Origin: Burkholderiales bacterium
GTDB taxonomy: Bacteria; Pseudomonadota; Gammaproteobacteria; Burkholderiales; Nitrosomonadaceae
Assembly: GCA_015075225.1 (NCBI GenBank)
Contig: JABTUQ010000007.1
Location: forward strand, 62,001-126,000
DNA: 64,000 nucleotides
Reading direction: 5' to 3'
Shown: positions 7,708 through 17,023 of the stretch, in pieces
Numbering within the stretch: position 1 is the first letter of the stretch
Layout: each line of letters starts with the position of its first letter
Made by a program: the position numbers and the translations under genes
Notes under the pieces: model-generated
The model's input: only the letters and a program-made list of their open reading frames with translations
Told to the model about the DNA's origin: nothing
Databases searched by the model: none

Positions 7708-8793
7708 ATGATCGGAGCGGCTATCAGAAAATTGGGTTCGTTGGTGTATACCTATCCGGAAATACCGGAAGCGATTGAACGTCCAGGGCCGTTTGGTCGA
7801 CTGAAAATCGGGATGGTTACGGATTATTTCACTGCGGATTGCTTGTCGGCAGAGTGCCGGGTAAAACCAATGACTCCCAATAACTTCAGGATGGTGATCG
7901 GTGAGTGGAAACCCGATCTGATTTTTGTTGAATCTGCCTTTCATGGTGTCAACGGTACTTGGCGCTATGAATTGGCAAAACAGCCCAAGTGGCTGCGTCT
8001 AGGTAAACCCGTGGCGATTTATCAGCTGGTTGAGTTTGCCCGAAGCCGTGGTATTCCTACTGTTTTCTGGAACAAGGATGACGGTGCCTTTTTTGATGAT
8101 TTTATTGATGTGGCAAAAGTTTTTGATTATGTGTTCACGACAGATCAGGAATGTATTGAGCGCTATCGTCAGTATTTGCCAGCACATGTGCCGGTTAACA
8201 CATTGGTTATGCCTTATCAGCCGACTTTTCACAATTTTACTGGTTTTAATTTTTTCCGTAGAGATGCCTGTTTTACTGGCAGCTACTATCAACGCATATT
8301 GAATGAACGCAGACAATTTCTCGATATGATTTTTGATGCTTGCGAACGAGCTGATATGCAATTGAATGTATACGATCGAAATCATGATCGTTTATCTCGT
8401 CATTTTGAGTTTGGTTTTCCAAAAAATAGCCGGTTGAATACGTTTGCCAGGGTGCCTCATCGGGATACAGCGCTGATTTACAAGTCTCATGCGGCCTCAA
8501 TTAATGTCAATTCGGTCACCAATTCAGAAACAATGTTTTCACGGCGATTACTGGAAATTCTAGCTTGCGGTGGAATTGTTGTGACTAACCCAGGGCGGGC
8601 AGTAACTCACTATTTTCGTGACTATTGCCATGTTGTGAATTCCGGAGAGGAAGCCAGGGAGTTATTGGTGCGCCTTCGATATGGCCCTTCAAGGGATGAT
8701 ATGGCGCGGGCAGAGGCCGGTGCTGCTTATGTGCGCCGGAATCATACCTGGGAGCACCGTCTGGAGAAAATAAGCAATGTTGTAAACCTTTGA
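7708..8793 (+). CDS. CgeB-like glycosyltransferase
   Basis: The 361-aa protein resembles the CgeB family of glycosyltransferases (GT-B fold, DUF3880 plus C-terminal Glyco_trans_1_2 type). Visible landmarks are KPDLIFVESAF, GIPTVFWNKDDGAFFDDF (about residues 112-130), FDYVFTTDQECI, and a C-terminal INVNSVTNSETMFSRRLLEILACGG with the conserved R-x-E...G. Members act in spore-coat or surface-polysaccharide glycosylation. A 213-bp gap separates it from the GT4 gene, so it may have its own promoter. It ends exactly at the start of the GT2 gene and is thus co-transcribed with the genes downstream. Confidence 0.8.
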   Translation: MIGAAIRKLGSLVYTYPEIPEAIERPGPFGRLKIGMVTDYFTADCLSAECRVKPMTPNNFRMVIGEWKPDLIFVESAFHGVNGTWRYELAKQPKWLRLGKPVAIYQLVEFARSRGIPTVFWNKDDGAFFDDFIDVAKVFDYVFTTDQECIERYRQYLPAHVPVNTLVMPYQPTFHNFTGFNFFRRDACFTGSYYQRILNERRQFLDMIFDACERADMQLNVYDRNHDRLSRHFEFGFPKNSRLNTFARVPHRDTALIYKSHAASINVNSVTNSETMFSRRLLEILACGGIVVTNPGRAVTHYFRDYCHVVNSGEEARELLVRLRYGPSRDDMARAEAGAAYVRRNHTWEHRLEKISNVVNL

Positions 8794-10289
8794 TGGGTGA
8801 CATTGCGATGCTTGCACTGCTTTCATTACTTACTCAAACCTTATTTGTTGCAGTGGTCGTCTATTTTGCTTTATATGTCTTGCTTGAGCTGCGGATCCTC
8901 TTGATCTCGAACAAGGCAGAACGGCGTAAATTGACCGAGCTGGAGTGGTCGTTATTAGAGGTTGAGAATGATTACAAGCCAGTAGTGAGTGTGTTGCTGC
9001 CTATCCATAACGAATCATCCGTGGTGGAGCGTCTGATAGATGCGATATGTAACCTGGATTATCCAGCAGACAGGCTTGAAATTCTGGTATTGGATGATTC
9101 TACGGATCATACGTCGGAACTGGCCCAAGCCAGGATCCAGCGATATTCAGCATCGGGTATCAATATCCGGCATATTTATCGTGAAAACAGGGAAGGATAT
9201 AAAGCCGGGAATTTGATCCATGGTATTCGTCAATCTGCTGGGGAATTTTTCGCTATTTTTGATGCCGATTTCATTCCGCCGAGGAATTTTCTGCTAAAAA
9301 CAGTTCCTTGTTTCAGAGATCCTCAATTAGGTTTTTTGCAAACAGGTATCGGATATGAAAATCGGGAGGTGTCTTTTCTAACTCGCTTCCAGGCAATGGA
9401 AATGGGCCATCAGCAGTATGTTACCGTGGGGTTGAATGAAGATGGGGATATGGCCTCGTTAAGCGGTAGTTCATGCGTGTGGCGTAAGGCATGTGTGGAA
9501 GCATTGGGCGGATGGAATGCTTCGACGGTGACAGAGGATGTTGATTTGGGTTATAGAGCCCAAATTGGAGATTGGAAATATGCTTTCCTGCGAGATGTGG
9601 TTTCCATGTCAGTACTGCCCGAAACAATCAGCGCATTTCGGGTTCAGCGCGAACGTTGGGGGCGAGGCTTGATTCATAACGGCTTTAAACATGCCCGGCA
9701 GATGCTGGATCAGCGTATGCCGATAATGAAGCGATTGCATGGAATTTCCATGATGTTTTCTTCCGTACTGCTCGCCTCAATTTATGTTCTTGTACTCCTT
9801 AGCTTGCCTCTGAACTATCTTGTTAATTCAGAAGATTCCGGTTTTTATTGGGTGGCGTTGATTTTTTTTGTCCTGGTTGTTGTCTGGGCATTCGATAATA
9901 TTTTTGGTGCGTACAAGGGGGCCGGACTTAGCAGATTGCCTCCAGCTGGCATTGTGCGCATGGTATGGGAGGCCTGGTTATACGTAGCCATGTTCTTGCC
10001 AATGGCCTGGTATTACTTTGCAGGTGGCGTGCGACTTCTTTTGGGGATGAATGGTGAATTTAATCGTACTCCCAAAGGCAAGGATGAGAGTCGGACTGGT
10101 ACACCACGAATCAATACGATATTGCTTCTGGGTGAGTTATTCACATTTGTGTATTCCTTGCTGGCCATAATAGTGGCCATTCATGGAGAAAATTATTTTC
10201 TGATTCCGATGAATATGACTGTATGTGTGGGGTTTGGGGTGGTTCTTTATTGGTCATGGCTGGAAAGGCGTTGCTATGGCAATAATTGA
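8793..10289 (+). CDS. membrane glycosyltransferase family 2 (cellulose-synthase-like)
   Basis: The protein (about 498 aa) has an N-terminal membrane helix (about residues 5-30), a cytosolic GT-A domain and at least four C-terminal helices (about 315-390 and 440-490). Catalytic motifs are present: LDDSTDHT, FDADF (D-x-D), TEDVDLGYR and QRERWGRG (Q-x-x-R-W). This is the arrangement of processive synthases such as BcsA or of ceramide-glucosyltransferase-like enzymes. It could both polymerise and extrude a glycan. No PilZ domain or BcsB/C partner is seen. The ATG at 8793 overlaps the preceding stop by one base; ATG 8808 is also possible. Confidence 0.85.
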   Translation: MGDIAMLALLSLLTQTLFVAVVVYFALYVLLELRILLISNKAERRKLTELEWSLLEVENDYKPVVSVLLPIHNESSVVERLIDAICNLDYPADRLEILVLDDSTDHTSELAQARIQRYSASGINIRHIYRENREGYKAGNLIHGIRQSAGEFFAIFDADFIPPRNFLLKTVPCFRDPQLGFLQTGIGYENREVSFLTRFQAMEMGHQQYVTVGLNEDGDMASLSGSSCVWRKACVEALGGWNASTVTEDVDLGYRAQIGDWKYAFLRDVVSMSVLPETISAFRVQRERWGRGLIHNGFKHARQMLDQRMPIMKRLHGISMMFSSVLLASIYVLVLLSLPLNYLVNSEDSGFYWVALIFFVLVVVWAFDNIFGAYKGAGLSRLPPAGIVRMVWEAWLYVAMFLPMAWYYFAGGVRLLLGMNGEFNRTPKGKDESRTGTPRINTILLLGELFTFVYSLLAIIVAIHGENYFLIPMNMTVCVGFGVVLYWSWLERRCYGNN

Positions 10290-11055
10290 TGCAGGGTACC
10301 AGCGCATCCTGATTACCGGAGCTACAAGTGCAATAGGAGAAGCGCTGGCGGAAATATATGCAGAAAATGGGGTGATACTCTATTTGCATGGCCGTAACGA
10401 GAATAAGCTGACTGAAGTGGCCGAGCGATGCCAGGCCAAAGGGGCGAGGGTTCAAACAAAACTTCTGGATATGTGCGATTTGTCGGCTTTGAAAGCGTGG
10501 CTGGAAAGTCTTGAACCGTTGGATTTGGTGATCATTAACGCAGGTATGAATACGCATATTGGCCATTCTGGTGAGCTGGAGCCATGGGATAAGGTGGAAG
10601 CTTTACTGGATGTCAACCTTAAGGCAGCAATGGCTATTTCGCATGCTGTGCTGCCTGCCATGCGAGCACGAGGTGGTGGGCAGATCGTGTTGATGAGTTC
10701 TCTGGCGGCTTATTTTGGTTTGCCGGTGACACCAGCTTATTGCGCCAGTAAAGCAGGTCTTAAGGCCTATGGAGAAGCGTTGCGTGGCTGGCTCGCGCCG
10801 GAAGGAATCAAGGTGAACGTGGTGATGCCGGGTTATGTTCAATCGCCGATGTGTGATGATATGCCAGGTTCAAAGCCATTTCTCTGGTCTCCCAAACGAG
10901 CAGCGATGGCGATTCATCGCGGTTTGGTGCGTGATATGGCACGAATCAGTTTTCCTTTTCCACTCAATTGGGGGGCCTGGTGGCTTGCTGTTCTGCCTGC
11001 CTCAATTTCCATTTTTATAGTTCGTTTGCTTGGGTTTGGCAGAGATCATGGTTGA
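10276..11055 (+). CDS. short-chain dehydrogenase/reductase
   Basis: This 259-aa classical SDR has a Rossmann start ILITGATSAIGEALA, an NAG motif (VIINAGMNT), serine in VLMSSLAAYF and catalytic YCASK at about residue 150. A hydrophobic C-terminal segment (about 230-250) could anchor it to the membrane. Together with its place among glycosyltransferases this suggests oxidation or reduction of a nucleotide sugar or lipid-linked intermediate. The start at 10276 has GGAAAGG 7-8 nt upstream and lies inside the end of the GT2 gene. Its stop overlaps the sulfatase start. Confidence 0.85.
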   Translation: MAIIDAGYQRILITGATSAIGEALAEIYAENGVILYLHGRNENKLTEVAERCQAKGARVQTKLLDMCDLSALKAWLESLEPLDLVIINAGMNTHIGHSGELEPWDKVEALLDVNLKAAMAISHAVLPAMRARGGGQIVLMSSLAAYFGLPVTPAYCASKAGLKAYGEALRGWLAPEGIKVNVVMPGYVQSPMCDDMPGSKPFLWSPKRAAMAIHRGLVRDMARISFPFPLNWGAWWLAVLPASISIFIVRLLGFGRDHG

Positions 11056-12559
11056 TGTTGCTTTTAGTCTGGTAATAGCCGTGTCCTTGATCGGGTTGAT
11101 GGTGTCGGTGGTGATTGAACATTTTATGGTGCCGCGCCCATTGCTGATGCGACCTCGGACGGCTTGGGCGCTACATGTCGGTTTGTGGCTAACGGTTTAT
11201 GCGTTGCTTGTTCTTTTACTGGGGCGTCCGTGGTTTTCTGCAGCTGTAGTTTCAGCATTTTTATTGATGCTGGTGCTGGTCAATAATGCCAAGGTAAAGG
11301 CATTACACGAACCTTTTGTATTCCAGGATTACGAGTATTTTACTGATGCAATCCGCCATCCGCGCTTGTATATACCATTTTTAGGGTGGTGGAAATTTCT
11401 TGGGGCAGCTGCTGGTTTTATTTTGGCGGTGTCAGTTGGGTTATGGGGTGAAGCAACGCCTGAATATCGCTTTTCCTGGTTCGGCCAGCTGGGTGGAGTC
11501 GCCATTGTATTGATCACGGGTGTACTGCTCTTATTGGCGGGAAGTAAAGAAAAGCTTCCGGTTACTTTTGATCCTGAACTGGATATACAGAAGCTTGGTC
11601 TGCTGGCAAGCTTCTGGCGCTATGGCTGGGAGGAGCGCCGTTCTATTGCTGTTACTCCTCCTTTTGATTTGAACATCCCGCAGAAAATGCCTGACAATTT
11701 GCCTCATCTGGTTGCGGTGCAGAGTGAATCATTTTTTGATCCAAGATCACTTTATTCCGGTATCCACTCCGGTGTACTGGCTGAGTTTGATCGACTCAAA
11801 GCTGATGCCATAGTGCATGGGAAATTAAAGGTCCCAGCTTGGGGTGCCAATACAGTGCGGACTGAATTTGCTTTTCTTTCGGGAATTAGCGAGGCGGGAT
11901 TGGGGGTGCACCGTTTTAATCCCTATCGTGCAGTTTCAGGTAGCCGGGGTTTGCCATCACTGGCATCTTATCTGAAGGGTTTGGGCTACCGTACAGTTTG
12001 TATCCACCCCTATCCAGTAAGCTTTTATCAGCGCGATCGTGTGTATCCGCGTTTAGGGTTCGATGAATTTATCGATATTCGTGCGTTTGATGATGCGATG
12101 CGTTTTGGTCCTTACATCAGTGATGTTGCTGTAGCAGATAAGGTTAACTCCATCTTGCGGCAAGCTACCGTTCCAACATTTGTTTTTGCGATAACGATGG
12201 AAAATCATGGCCCGTTGCATCTTGAACGGGTAACTCACTCTGATATAGACGAACTTTATTTTGAGCCCCCCCCAGCTGGTTGCAATGATTTGACAGTTTA
12301 TCTGCGCCATCAGCGTAACGCTGGAAGAATGATTGCCAAGCTGCGCCAAATGCTGGAACAGTGCGTGCGGCCAGCCAGTTTGTGCTGGTTTGGTGATCAC
12401 GTGCCGATTATGCCGATTGTCTACCAAACTTTTGGTAAGCCGGAGGGGGATGTGGAATATGTGTTCTGGCATAATCAAGAGAAGCCAGAGTCGCGGTACA
12501 GTAATCTGGTTGCAAATGATTTATCAACCCAATGGTTGCGTGAAGCTGGGGTTCTCTAG
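11048..12559 (+). CDS. membrane sulfatase-fold protein, LtaS/phosphoglycerol-transferase-like
   Basis: The protein (503 aa) has four or five N-terminal membrane helices (to about residue 165), then an extracytoplasmic alkaline-phosphatase/sulfatase fold. Landmarks are LPHLVAVQSESFFD (metal site), GANTVRTEFAFLSGI (probable nucleophile threonine), TMENHGPLH and WFGDHVPIM (metal ligands). This is the layout of lipoteichoic-acid synthase, OpgB and phosphoethanolamine transferases. It probably transfers a phospholipid head group, or hydrolyses an ester, on a periplasmic glycan. ATG 11048 overlaps the SDR by 8 bp; TTG 11030 is an alternative. It closes the glycan cluster. Confidence 0.8.
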   Translation: MVDVAFSLVIAVSLIGLMVSVVIEHFMVPRPLLMRPRTAWALHVGLWLTVYALLVLLLGRPWFSAAVVSAFLLMLVLVNNAKVKALHEPFVFQDYEYFTDAIRHPRLYIPFLGWWKFLGAAAGFILAVSVGLWGEATPEYRFSWFGQLGGVAIVLITGVLLLLAGSKEKLPVTFDPELDIQKLGLLASFWRYGWEERRSIAVTPPFDLNIPQKMPDNLPHLVAVQSESFFDPRSLYSGIHSGVLAEFDRLKADAIVHGKLKVPAWGANTVRTEFAFLSGISEAGLGVHRFNPYRAVSGSRGLPSLASYLKGLGYRTVCIHPYPVSFYQRDRVYPRLGFDEFIDIRAFDDAMRFGPYISDVAVADKVNSILRQATVPTFVFAITMENHGPLHLERVTHSDIDELYFEPPPAGCNDLTVYLRHQRNAGRMIAKLRQMLEQCVRPASLCWFGDHVPIMPIVYQTFGKPEGDVEYVFWHNQEKPESRYSNLVANDLSTQWLREAGVL

Positions 12560-12649
12560 TTCAATGGCAGCAAGGAATTGATGGTTTGTAAATAAAAGAC
12601 ATCGCCAGGGTTTTACAAGATTCACACGTTTTTCTTGTTGCCAACCTGC

Positions 12650-13075
12650 TCAAGGTTGTTCTCTCGTTGGATCTGTAACAAAGCCAATGCGTGCCAGACC
12701 TGACGAAGCAGCGATACTCATGATTTTTGCTACGAGTTCGTAGTGAGCATCGCGGTCGGCACGAATATGCAGCTCGGTTTTATCGGATTGTTCTGCCGCT
12801 TTGGTAAAACGTGCGGGCAGCTGATCCAGTGTGACAGGCTCCCCTCCCCAGTAAAAGCTGCCATCAGCACGTATGGCAAATTCGATATGTTCTGGCTGGG
12901 TGAGATTGGGAGAGCTGGATGCCTTGGGCAAATCAACCTTGACCGAATGGGTCAGCAGCGGTGCGGTGATCATGAAGATGATCAACAAAACCAGCATCAC
13001 GTCCACCAATGGGACAACATTGATTTCAGACATGGCCGTCTTGCTTTGATAACGGGATGAATCGCCAAAAGCCAT
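12650..13075 (-). CDS. exbD: biopolymer transport protein ExbD/TolR family
   Basis: This 141-aa protein has one N-terminal membrane helix (VVPLVDVMLVLLIIFMIT) carrying the conserved aspartate that serves as proton path, and a periplasmic domain (SVKVDLPKA start). It partners ExbB in the proton-driven motor that energises TonB. It is encoded last in tonB-exbB-exbD, overlapping the exbB stop by one base. Linkage to tonB, not tolA, and the Fur box upstream favour ExbD over TolR. Confidence 0.9.
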   Translation of the reverse strand: MAFGDSSRYQSKTAMSEINVVPLVDVMLVLLIIFMITAPLLTHSVKVDLPKASSSPNLTQPEHIEFAIRADGSFYWGGEPVTLDQLPARFTKAAEQSDKTELHIRADRDAHYELVAKIMSIAASSGLARIGFVTDPTREQP

Positions 13076-13866
13076 CAGCTTTCTCCGCCGGTGATGCCCG
13101 CAGCCGTGTTTGCCAATCCGGCTGCCGGGATATGTTGTGAAGCTGTTGCAGAGGTTTTTGATGTTGCTCTCTGGTTGCTTTCTTCGCCTACTTTGCTGCC
13201 CATTGTCAGAATTGTGTAGAGATCATGTGCAAAGCTGTCCAGTTGAGCCATCCACAAGCGATTGCGCCGGGTAAAGGCATTGAATGCCAACACAGCCGGG
13301 ATGGCAACAGCCAGTCCCAGTGCAGTCATGATCAGCGCCTCACCAACCGGCCCTGCCACTTTGTCCAGTGTGCCCTGGCCAGATAAACCAATCTGGATGA
13401 GGGCGTGATAAATTCCCCAGACCGTGCCGAATAGGCCAATATAGGGCGCGGCAGAACCTGCTGAAGCAATGATGGTGAGGCCATTTTCGATACGTGCCGC
13501 TTCCTGATCCAGACTGTTGCGCAGCGAGCGGGTAAGTAATTCGTTGGCACCACCGGCGGCTGCCAGTTTTTCCAGTCCGTGTTTCTGTGAATCGTTTGAA
13601 ACGCCCAGTGCTGTTTTGGCGAGCTGGATGAATGCGTGATTGCCGGTCATGTTTCTGATTTCACTTTCAAGCTGGGGGACGGTATCAATGTTCCAGAAAT
13701 GTTTGAGAAAAGCATTTGCACGACGCGAGGCAATCAGATTGCTGATACTTTTGGTGACAATCAAATACCAGCTGGCTACTGACAGAGAGAGCAGAAGGAC
13801 CAGCACACACATTCCGACATGGTCAATCTGTGTCAGAAAATTGGAGAAGCCAAGCGTTTTTTCCAT
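13075..13866 (-). CDS. exbB: MotA/TolQ/ExbB proton channel protein
   Basis: This 263-aa inner-membrane protein has a first helix at about 15-40 (VGMCVLVLLLSLSVASWYLI) and two C-terminal helices around GLFGTVWGIYHALIQIG and ALIMTALGLAVAIPAVLAFN, the MotA/TolQ/ExbB signature. With ExbD it uses the proton gradient to energise TonB. It has an unusually long polar C-terminal tail (about residues 218-263, rich in Ala/Ser/Thr). It starts 3 bp after tonB, so the three genes form one operon. Confidence 0.92.
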   Translation of the reverse strand: MEKTLGFSNFLTQIDHVGMCVLVLLLSLSVASWYLIVTKSISNLIASRRANAFLKHFWNIDTVPQLESEIRNMTGNHAFIQLAKTALGVSNDSQKHGLEKLAAAGGANELLTRSLRNSLDQEAARIENGLTIIASAGSAAPYIGLFGTVWGIYHALIQIGLSGQGTLDKVAGPVGEALIMTALGLAVAIPAVLAFNAFTRRNRLWMAQLDSFAHDLYTILTMGSKVGEESNQRATSKTSATASQHIPAAGLANTAAGITGGES

Positions 13867-13869
13867 TAA

Positions 13870-14586
13870 TCAACTTCCTTCGATAACAAAATTAAAAGGC
13901 TGCAGGGCAACCGCTGGTACAGGATGGCCGTCACGCATTGCAGGGCGGCAGCGCCAGGTCTTGACAGCCGACAGAGCTGCATTGTCCAGCCTTGAATAGC
14001 CACTGCTTTCGACAATCCTGGCGCTACCTATGCGCCCGGTTTCATCCAGTTCCACTTTTAGAACCAGTTTTCCTTCCTCGCCGAGGCGGCGGGACAGGGC
14101 CGGGTAGGCCGGGCTGGCCAGATCCGGGCAGGATACGGATAACTCGGAAGACAGAGTGACTGGCCCTGCTGGCATCTGTGCTGGTTTTGCTGCGGCCACC
14201 GTCTCATTGATGGTTTTCTTTTCTGGTTCTGGCTCCGGTATGTGCTCTTCTATTGGTGGTGCGACATGTTCTTGTGGTGTGGCTGCAGGAGCCTTGGCTA
14301 CCAGTTGGCGTTTGGGTTGCGGCTGTACTTTCCTGACCGGAGGTTTGGGTTTTACCTGGGGAGGCTGATGTTCCGCCTTTAACTCCACCTTGGGCGCTTC
14401 AGCCACTTCCGCCGGTTTCTCAGGTGGAGCAATGAATTGGGCGTAAAGTGTGATCGTATCCGGGGTTGTGGTGCTGAAGCGATGGTGCCACATCTCATAC
14501 AATACGGCGGCATGAGTTGCTACCACTACCAGAAAACTGAAAAGAGAGATGCCGGTAAGAAATGGTGTATGACGGATTCTGGCCAT
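13870..14586 (-). CDS. tonB: energy transducer TonB
   Basis: The protein (238 aa) has an N-terminal membrane anchor (LTGISLFSFLVVVATHAAVLY). A long Pro/Lys/Glu-rich spacer follows (PQVKPKPPVRKVQPQPK is part of it), then a C-terminal TonB domain with SYPALSRRLGEEGKLVLKVE-like sequence and SGYSRLDNAALSAVKTWRC. It spans the periplasm and drives siderophore/haem receptors. The ATG at 14586 begins the cytoplasmic tail; the frame stays open to 14706, but that extension is unlike TonB. The Fur box at 14708-14726 lies upstream, so iron regulation is likely. Confidence 0.9.
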   Translation of the reverse strand: MARIRHTPFLTGISLFSFLVVVATHAAVLYEMWHHRFSTTTPDTITLYAQFIAPPEKPAEVAEAPKVELKAEHQPPQVKPKPPVRKVQPQPKRQLVAKAPAATPQEHVAPPIEEHIPEPEPEKKTINETVAAAKPAQMPAGPVTLSSELSVSCPDLASPAYPALSRRLGEEGKLVLKVELDETGRIGSARIVESSGYSRLDNAALSAVKTWRCRPAMRDGHPVPAVALQPFNFVIEGS

Positions 14587-14707
14587 AGGTGTAATGTATG
14601 TTTGCGGTTTGTGCAATTTCGGGGTTAATTGTCTGAAATAACAGAAGTAAATCACCCGAACAACCCTGGTTGGATACCTTTCAATATCAGTTTTGGATGC
14701 TATCAAA

Positions 14708-14726
14708 ATTGATAACGATTATCAAT
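14708..14726 (-). promoter_or_regulatory. Fur box upstream of tonB-exbB-exbD
   Basis: ATTGATAA-CGA-TTATCAAT is a perfect 8+8 palindrome closely matching the Fur consensus (GATAATGATAATCATTATC). It lies about 120 bp before the chosen tonB start, where it would block the promoter under iron-replete conditions. Confidence 0.8.
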
Positions 14727-14833
14727 ACCCTCATCGCTTTGTTCAAAATTTTAGATTAACCCGACGGGGCATGCAATGCGACATTTTGTCGCAGCAACGA
14801 TTCAATGTAGCGATTATGGCTATTTTATTGCGT

Positions 14834-16284
14834 TTAAATCAGGATGACATCGTACTGTTCCTGTGTGTAGGAAGCGCCGACTTGCAATCCGATTGGCCGG
14901 GCAATGAAATCTCCCAGCTGTGCAAGACTTTGGGATTCTTCATCGAGAAAAAGATCAATTACCTGTTGTGAAGCCAGAATGCGAAATTCTCTGGCGCTAA
15001 ATTGCCGGGATTCGCGTAACAACTCGCGCAGGATTTCGTAGCAGATGGTTTGTGCTGTCCTGATTTCACCACGCCCCTGACAGGTCGGGCAGGTTTCGCA
15101 AAGGATTTGTGCCAGGCTTTCGCGCGTGCGCTTGCGGGTCATTTCAACCAGGCCCAGTGCGGAGAAACCGTTGACCGTCATTTTGGTCCGGTCTTTCTGT
15201 AAAGCCTTGTTGAATTCCGCCAGAACTGCGGCCCGGTGTTCTTCATGATCCATGTCGATGAAGTCAATGATGATGATGCCGCCCAGATTGCGTAACCGGA
15301 GCTGGCGTGCGATGACCTGGGCTGCCTCCAGATTGGTTTTGAAAATGGTGTCGTCAAAATTGCGTACCCCGACAAAACCGCCGGTGTTGACATCCATGGT
15401 TGTCAGTGCTTCGGTCTGGTCGATAATGACGTATCCGCCGGATTTCAAATCAACCCGCCGTGCCAGTGATTTTTCAATTTCCTGTTCAACGCCATATAAA
15501 TCGAATAATGGTCGTTCGCCGGTGTAGTGGCTGATTTTTTCCAGATCGCTCATCATGTATTCGCCCGCAAAGCCGGTGAGCTTCTGGAAGGTTTCGCGCG
15601 AATCCACCCGGACACGGTAGGTGTCTGCATTCACAAAATCACGCAAGACACGATGACTCAGATCCAGATCCTGATAAAGCAGAGCTGGCGAGGAGATGGC
15701 GAGTGATTTTTTCTGAATGTCTTGCCAGAGCTTGTGCAGATAGACGATGTCTGCCTGCAGTTCGGTTCTTCGGCTGTTTCTGCCGTCGTCCGCATGATGA
15801 AGCCACCAGTGGAATCGGGTGGCGGATATTGTGTAATTTCTGACGCAGCGATTCACGCAGCGTTGTTGTCCTCGATACGCTGCGAAACGCCAATGTACGA
15901 TTCCTGCGGCAGGTAGACCAGCAGGCGCCCGGCCAGGCTGATCTGGGTGGAAAGCCTGGCTCCTTTTACGCCGATTGCATCCTTGACGACCTGCACGAGG
16001 ATATTGCTGCCTTCATGGAGGAGTTGCTCGATTGGTCTTTGATGATCATTTTGAGCAGATCCGTGAATATCGGCCACATGCAGGAAAGCCGCCCGTTCCA
16101 GACCAATATCGACAAAAGCGGATTGCATACCGGGGAGAACCCGGCTGACACGGCCGTTATAAATGTTCCCGACGATGCCACGATTGCTGGTGCGCTCAAT
16201 GTGCAATTCCTGCGTGATGCCTTGTTCGATGATGGCAACGCGTGTTTCCTGAGGGGTGACATTGATGAGAATTTCGCTACTCAT
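14834..16284 (-). pseudogene. rng: ribonuclease G, frame broken three times in ~100 bp
   Basis: RNase G/E family: the N-terminal S1-like part (VGNIYNGRVSRVLPGMQSAF) reads from 16284 to GVSQRIEDN near 15860. The catalytic and C-terminal part, with ELQADIVYLHKLWQDI, DIDxN-type TMDVNTGGFVG, IIIIDFIDMDHEEHR and the zinc-link CETCPTCQGRG, reads from about 15757 to 14834. Between them homology hops frames: LRESLRQKLHN in the second frame, GGFIMRTTAETAEE back in the first, then the third. Three small indels would account for it. The rest is well conserved and full length (about 485 aa in total), so sequencing error or very recent inactivation are both possible. RNase G matures 16S rRNA 5' ends. It is last in nadD-rsfS-rlmH-maf-rng. 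Confidence 0.85.
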
Positions 16285-16313
16285 AACCAGGGTTTACTTG
16301 ATTTTGTATGGGT

Positions 16314-16935
16314 TCAGAATATGGATATGCCTGTTTCTTCCAATAACTGACAGGTTTCAAATAGCGGTAAACCGACTATGCCACTGTAACTGCCGTTGAT
16401 ATGGATGACGAAAGCGGCTGCCTTGCCCTGAATGGCATAGGCACCGGCTTTATCGTAGGGTTCACCGCTGGCAATAAGATTGAATTTCGCGCTGGCCAAT
16501 CTCTCGGAATCGAACCGTGGTAGTGGATAGACGCAATCTGGTTTGTCCTTGAAACGCCAATCCGACTGCAGTGTAGACCTGATGCTCCTGCCCGGAGAGT
16601 GCCGCCAGCATTTCTTCTGCGTGCCCGCTATTTTCCGGTTTTCCCAGGATGCAGCCATCCAGCACCACTGTCGTATCGGCAGCCAATACCGGGTAAAGAG
16701 GCAAGCCGCGCTGTTTCAGGCGTAACCAGCCTGCTTCTGCTTTGGAATGGGTGATTCTGTAGACATAATCTGCCGGGAGTTCCCCGGGAATCGGGGTTTC
16801 ATCCACATCCACCGGCCGGGATAGAGTCTCCCGCATGAGCAACAAGGTATGCCTGATGCCTATTTGCTTGAGTAAATCACGCCTGCGGGCGCTGCGCGAT
16901 GCCAGATAAATCTGGTTTTCAGTGGTGATAGTCAT
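16314..16935 (-). pseudogene. maf: Maf-like nucleotide pyrophosphatase, one frameshift
   Basis: Maf family (septum-inhibitor / nucleoside-triphosphate pyrophosphatase). The start [29 protein letters not shown] and [18 protein letters not shown] read in one frame from ATG 16935 to about 16470. The C-terminus ([19 protein letters not shown], then [13 protein letters not shown]) continues in another frame to 16314. The break falls between EIQSY and ASGEPYDK, at about 16465-16475. Joined, the protein has the usual length of about 206 aa. It lies between rlmH and rng in a conserved housekeeping order. The single break, like those in rng next door, may be an error or real. Confidence 0.85.
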
Positions 16936-17023
16936 TGTCCAGATCAGGTTCAGTGTAAATTCGAGTGGATTGGGCATGGAAACACCTGTCAACCATAGCC
17001 GGACTGTACCGCAGGATTACACG

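Noticed and set aside
12650..13866. tolQ-tolR of a Tol-Pal system
   Set aside because: The partner gene encodes a TonB-type protein, a Fur box lies upstream, and tolA, tolB and pal are absent.
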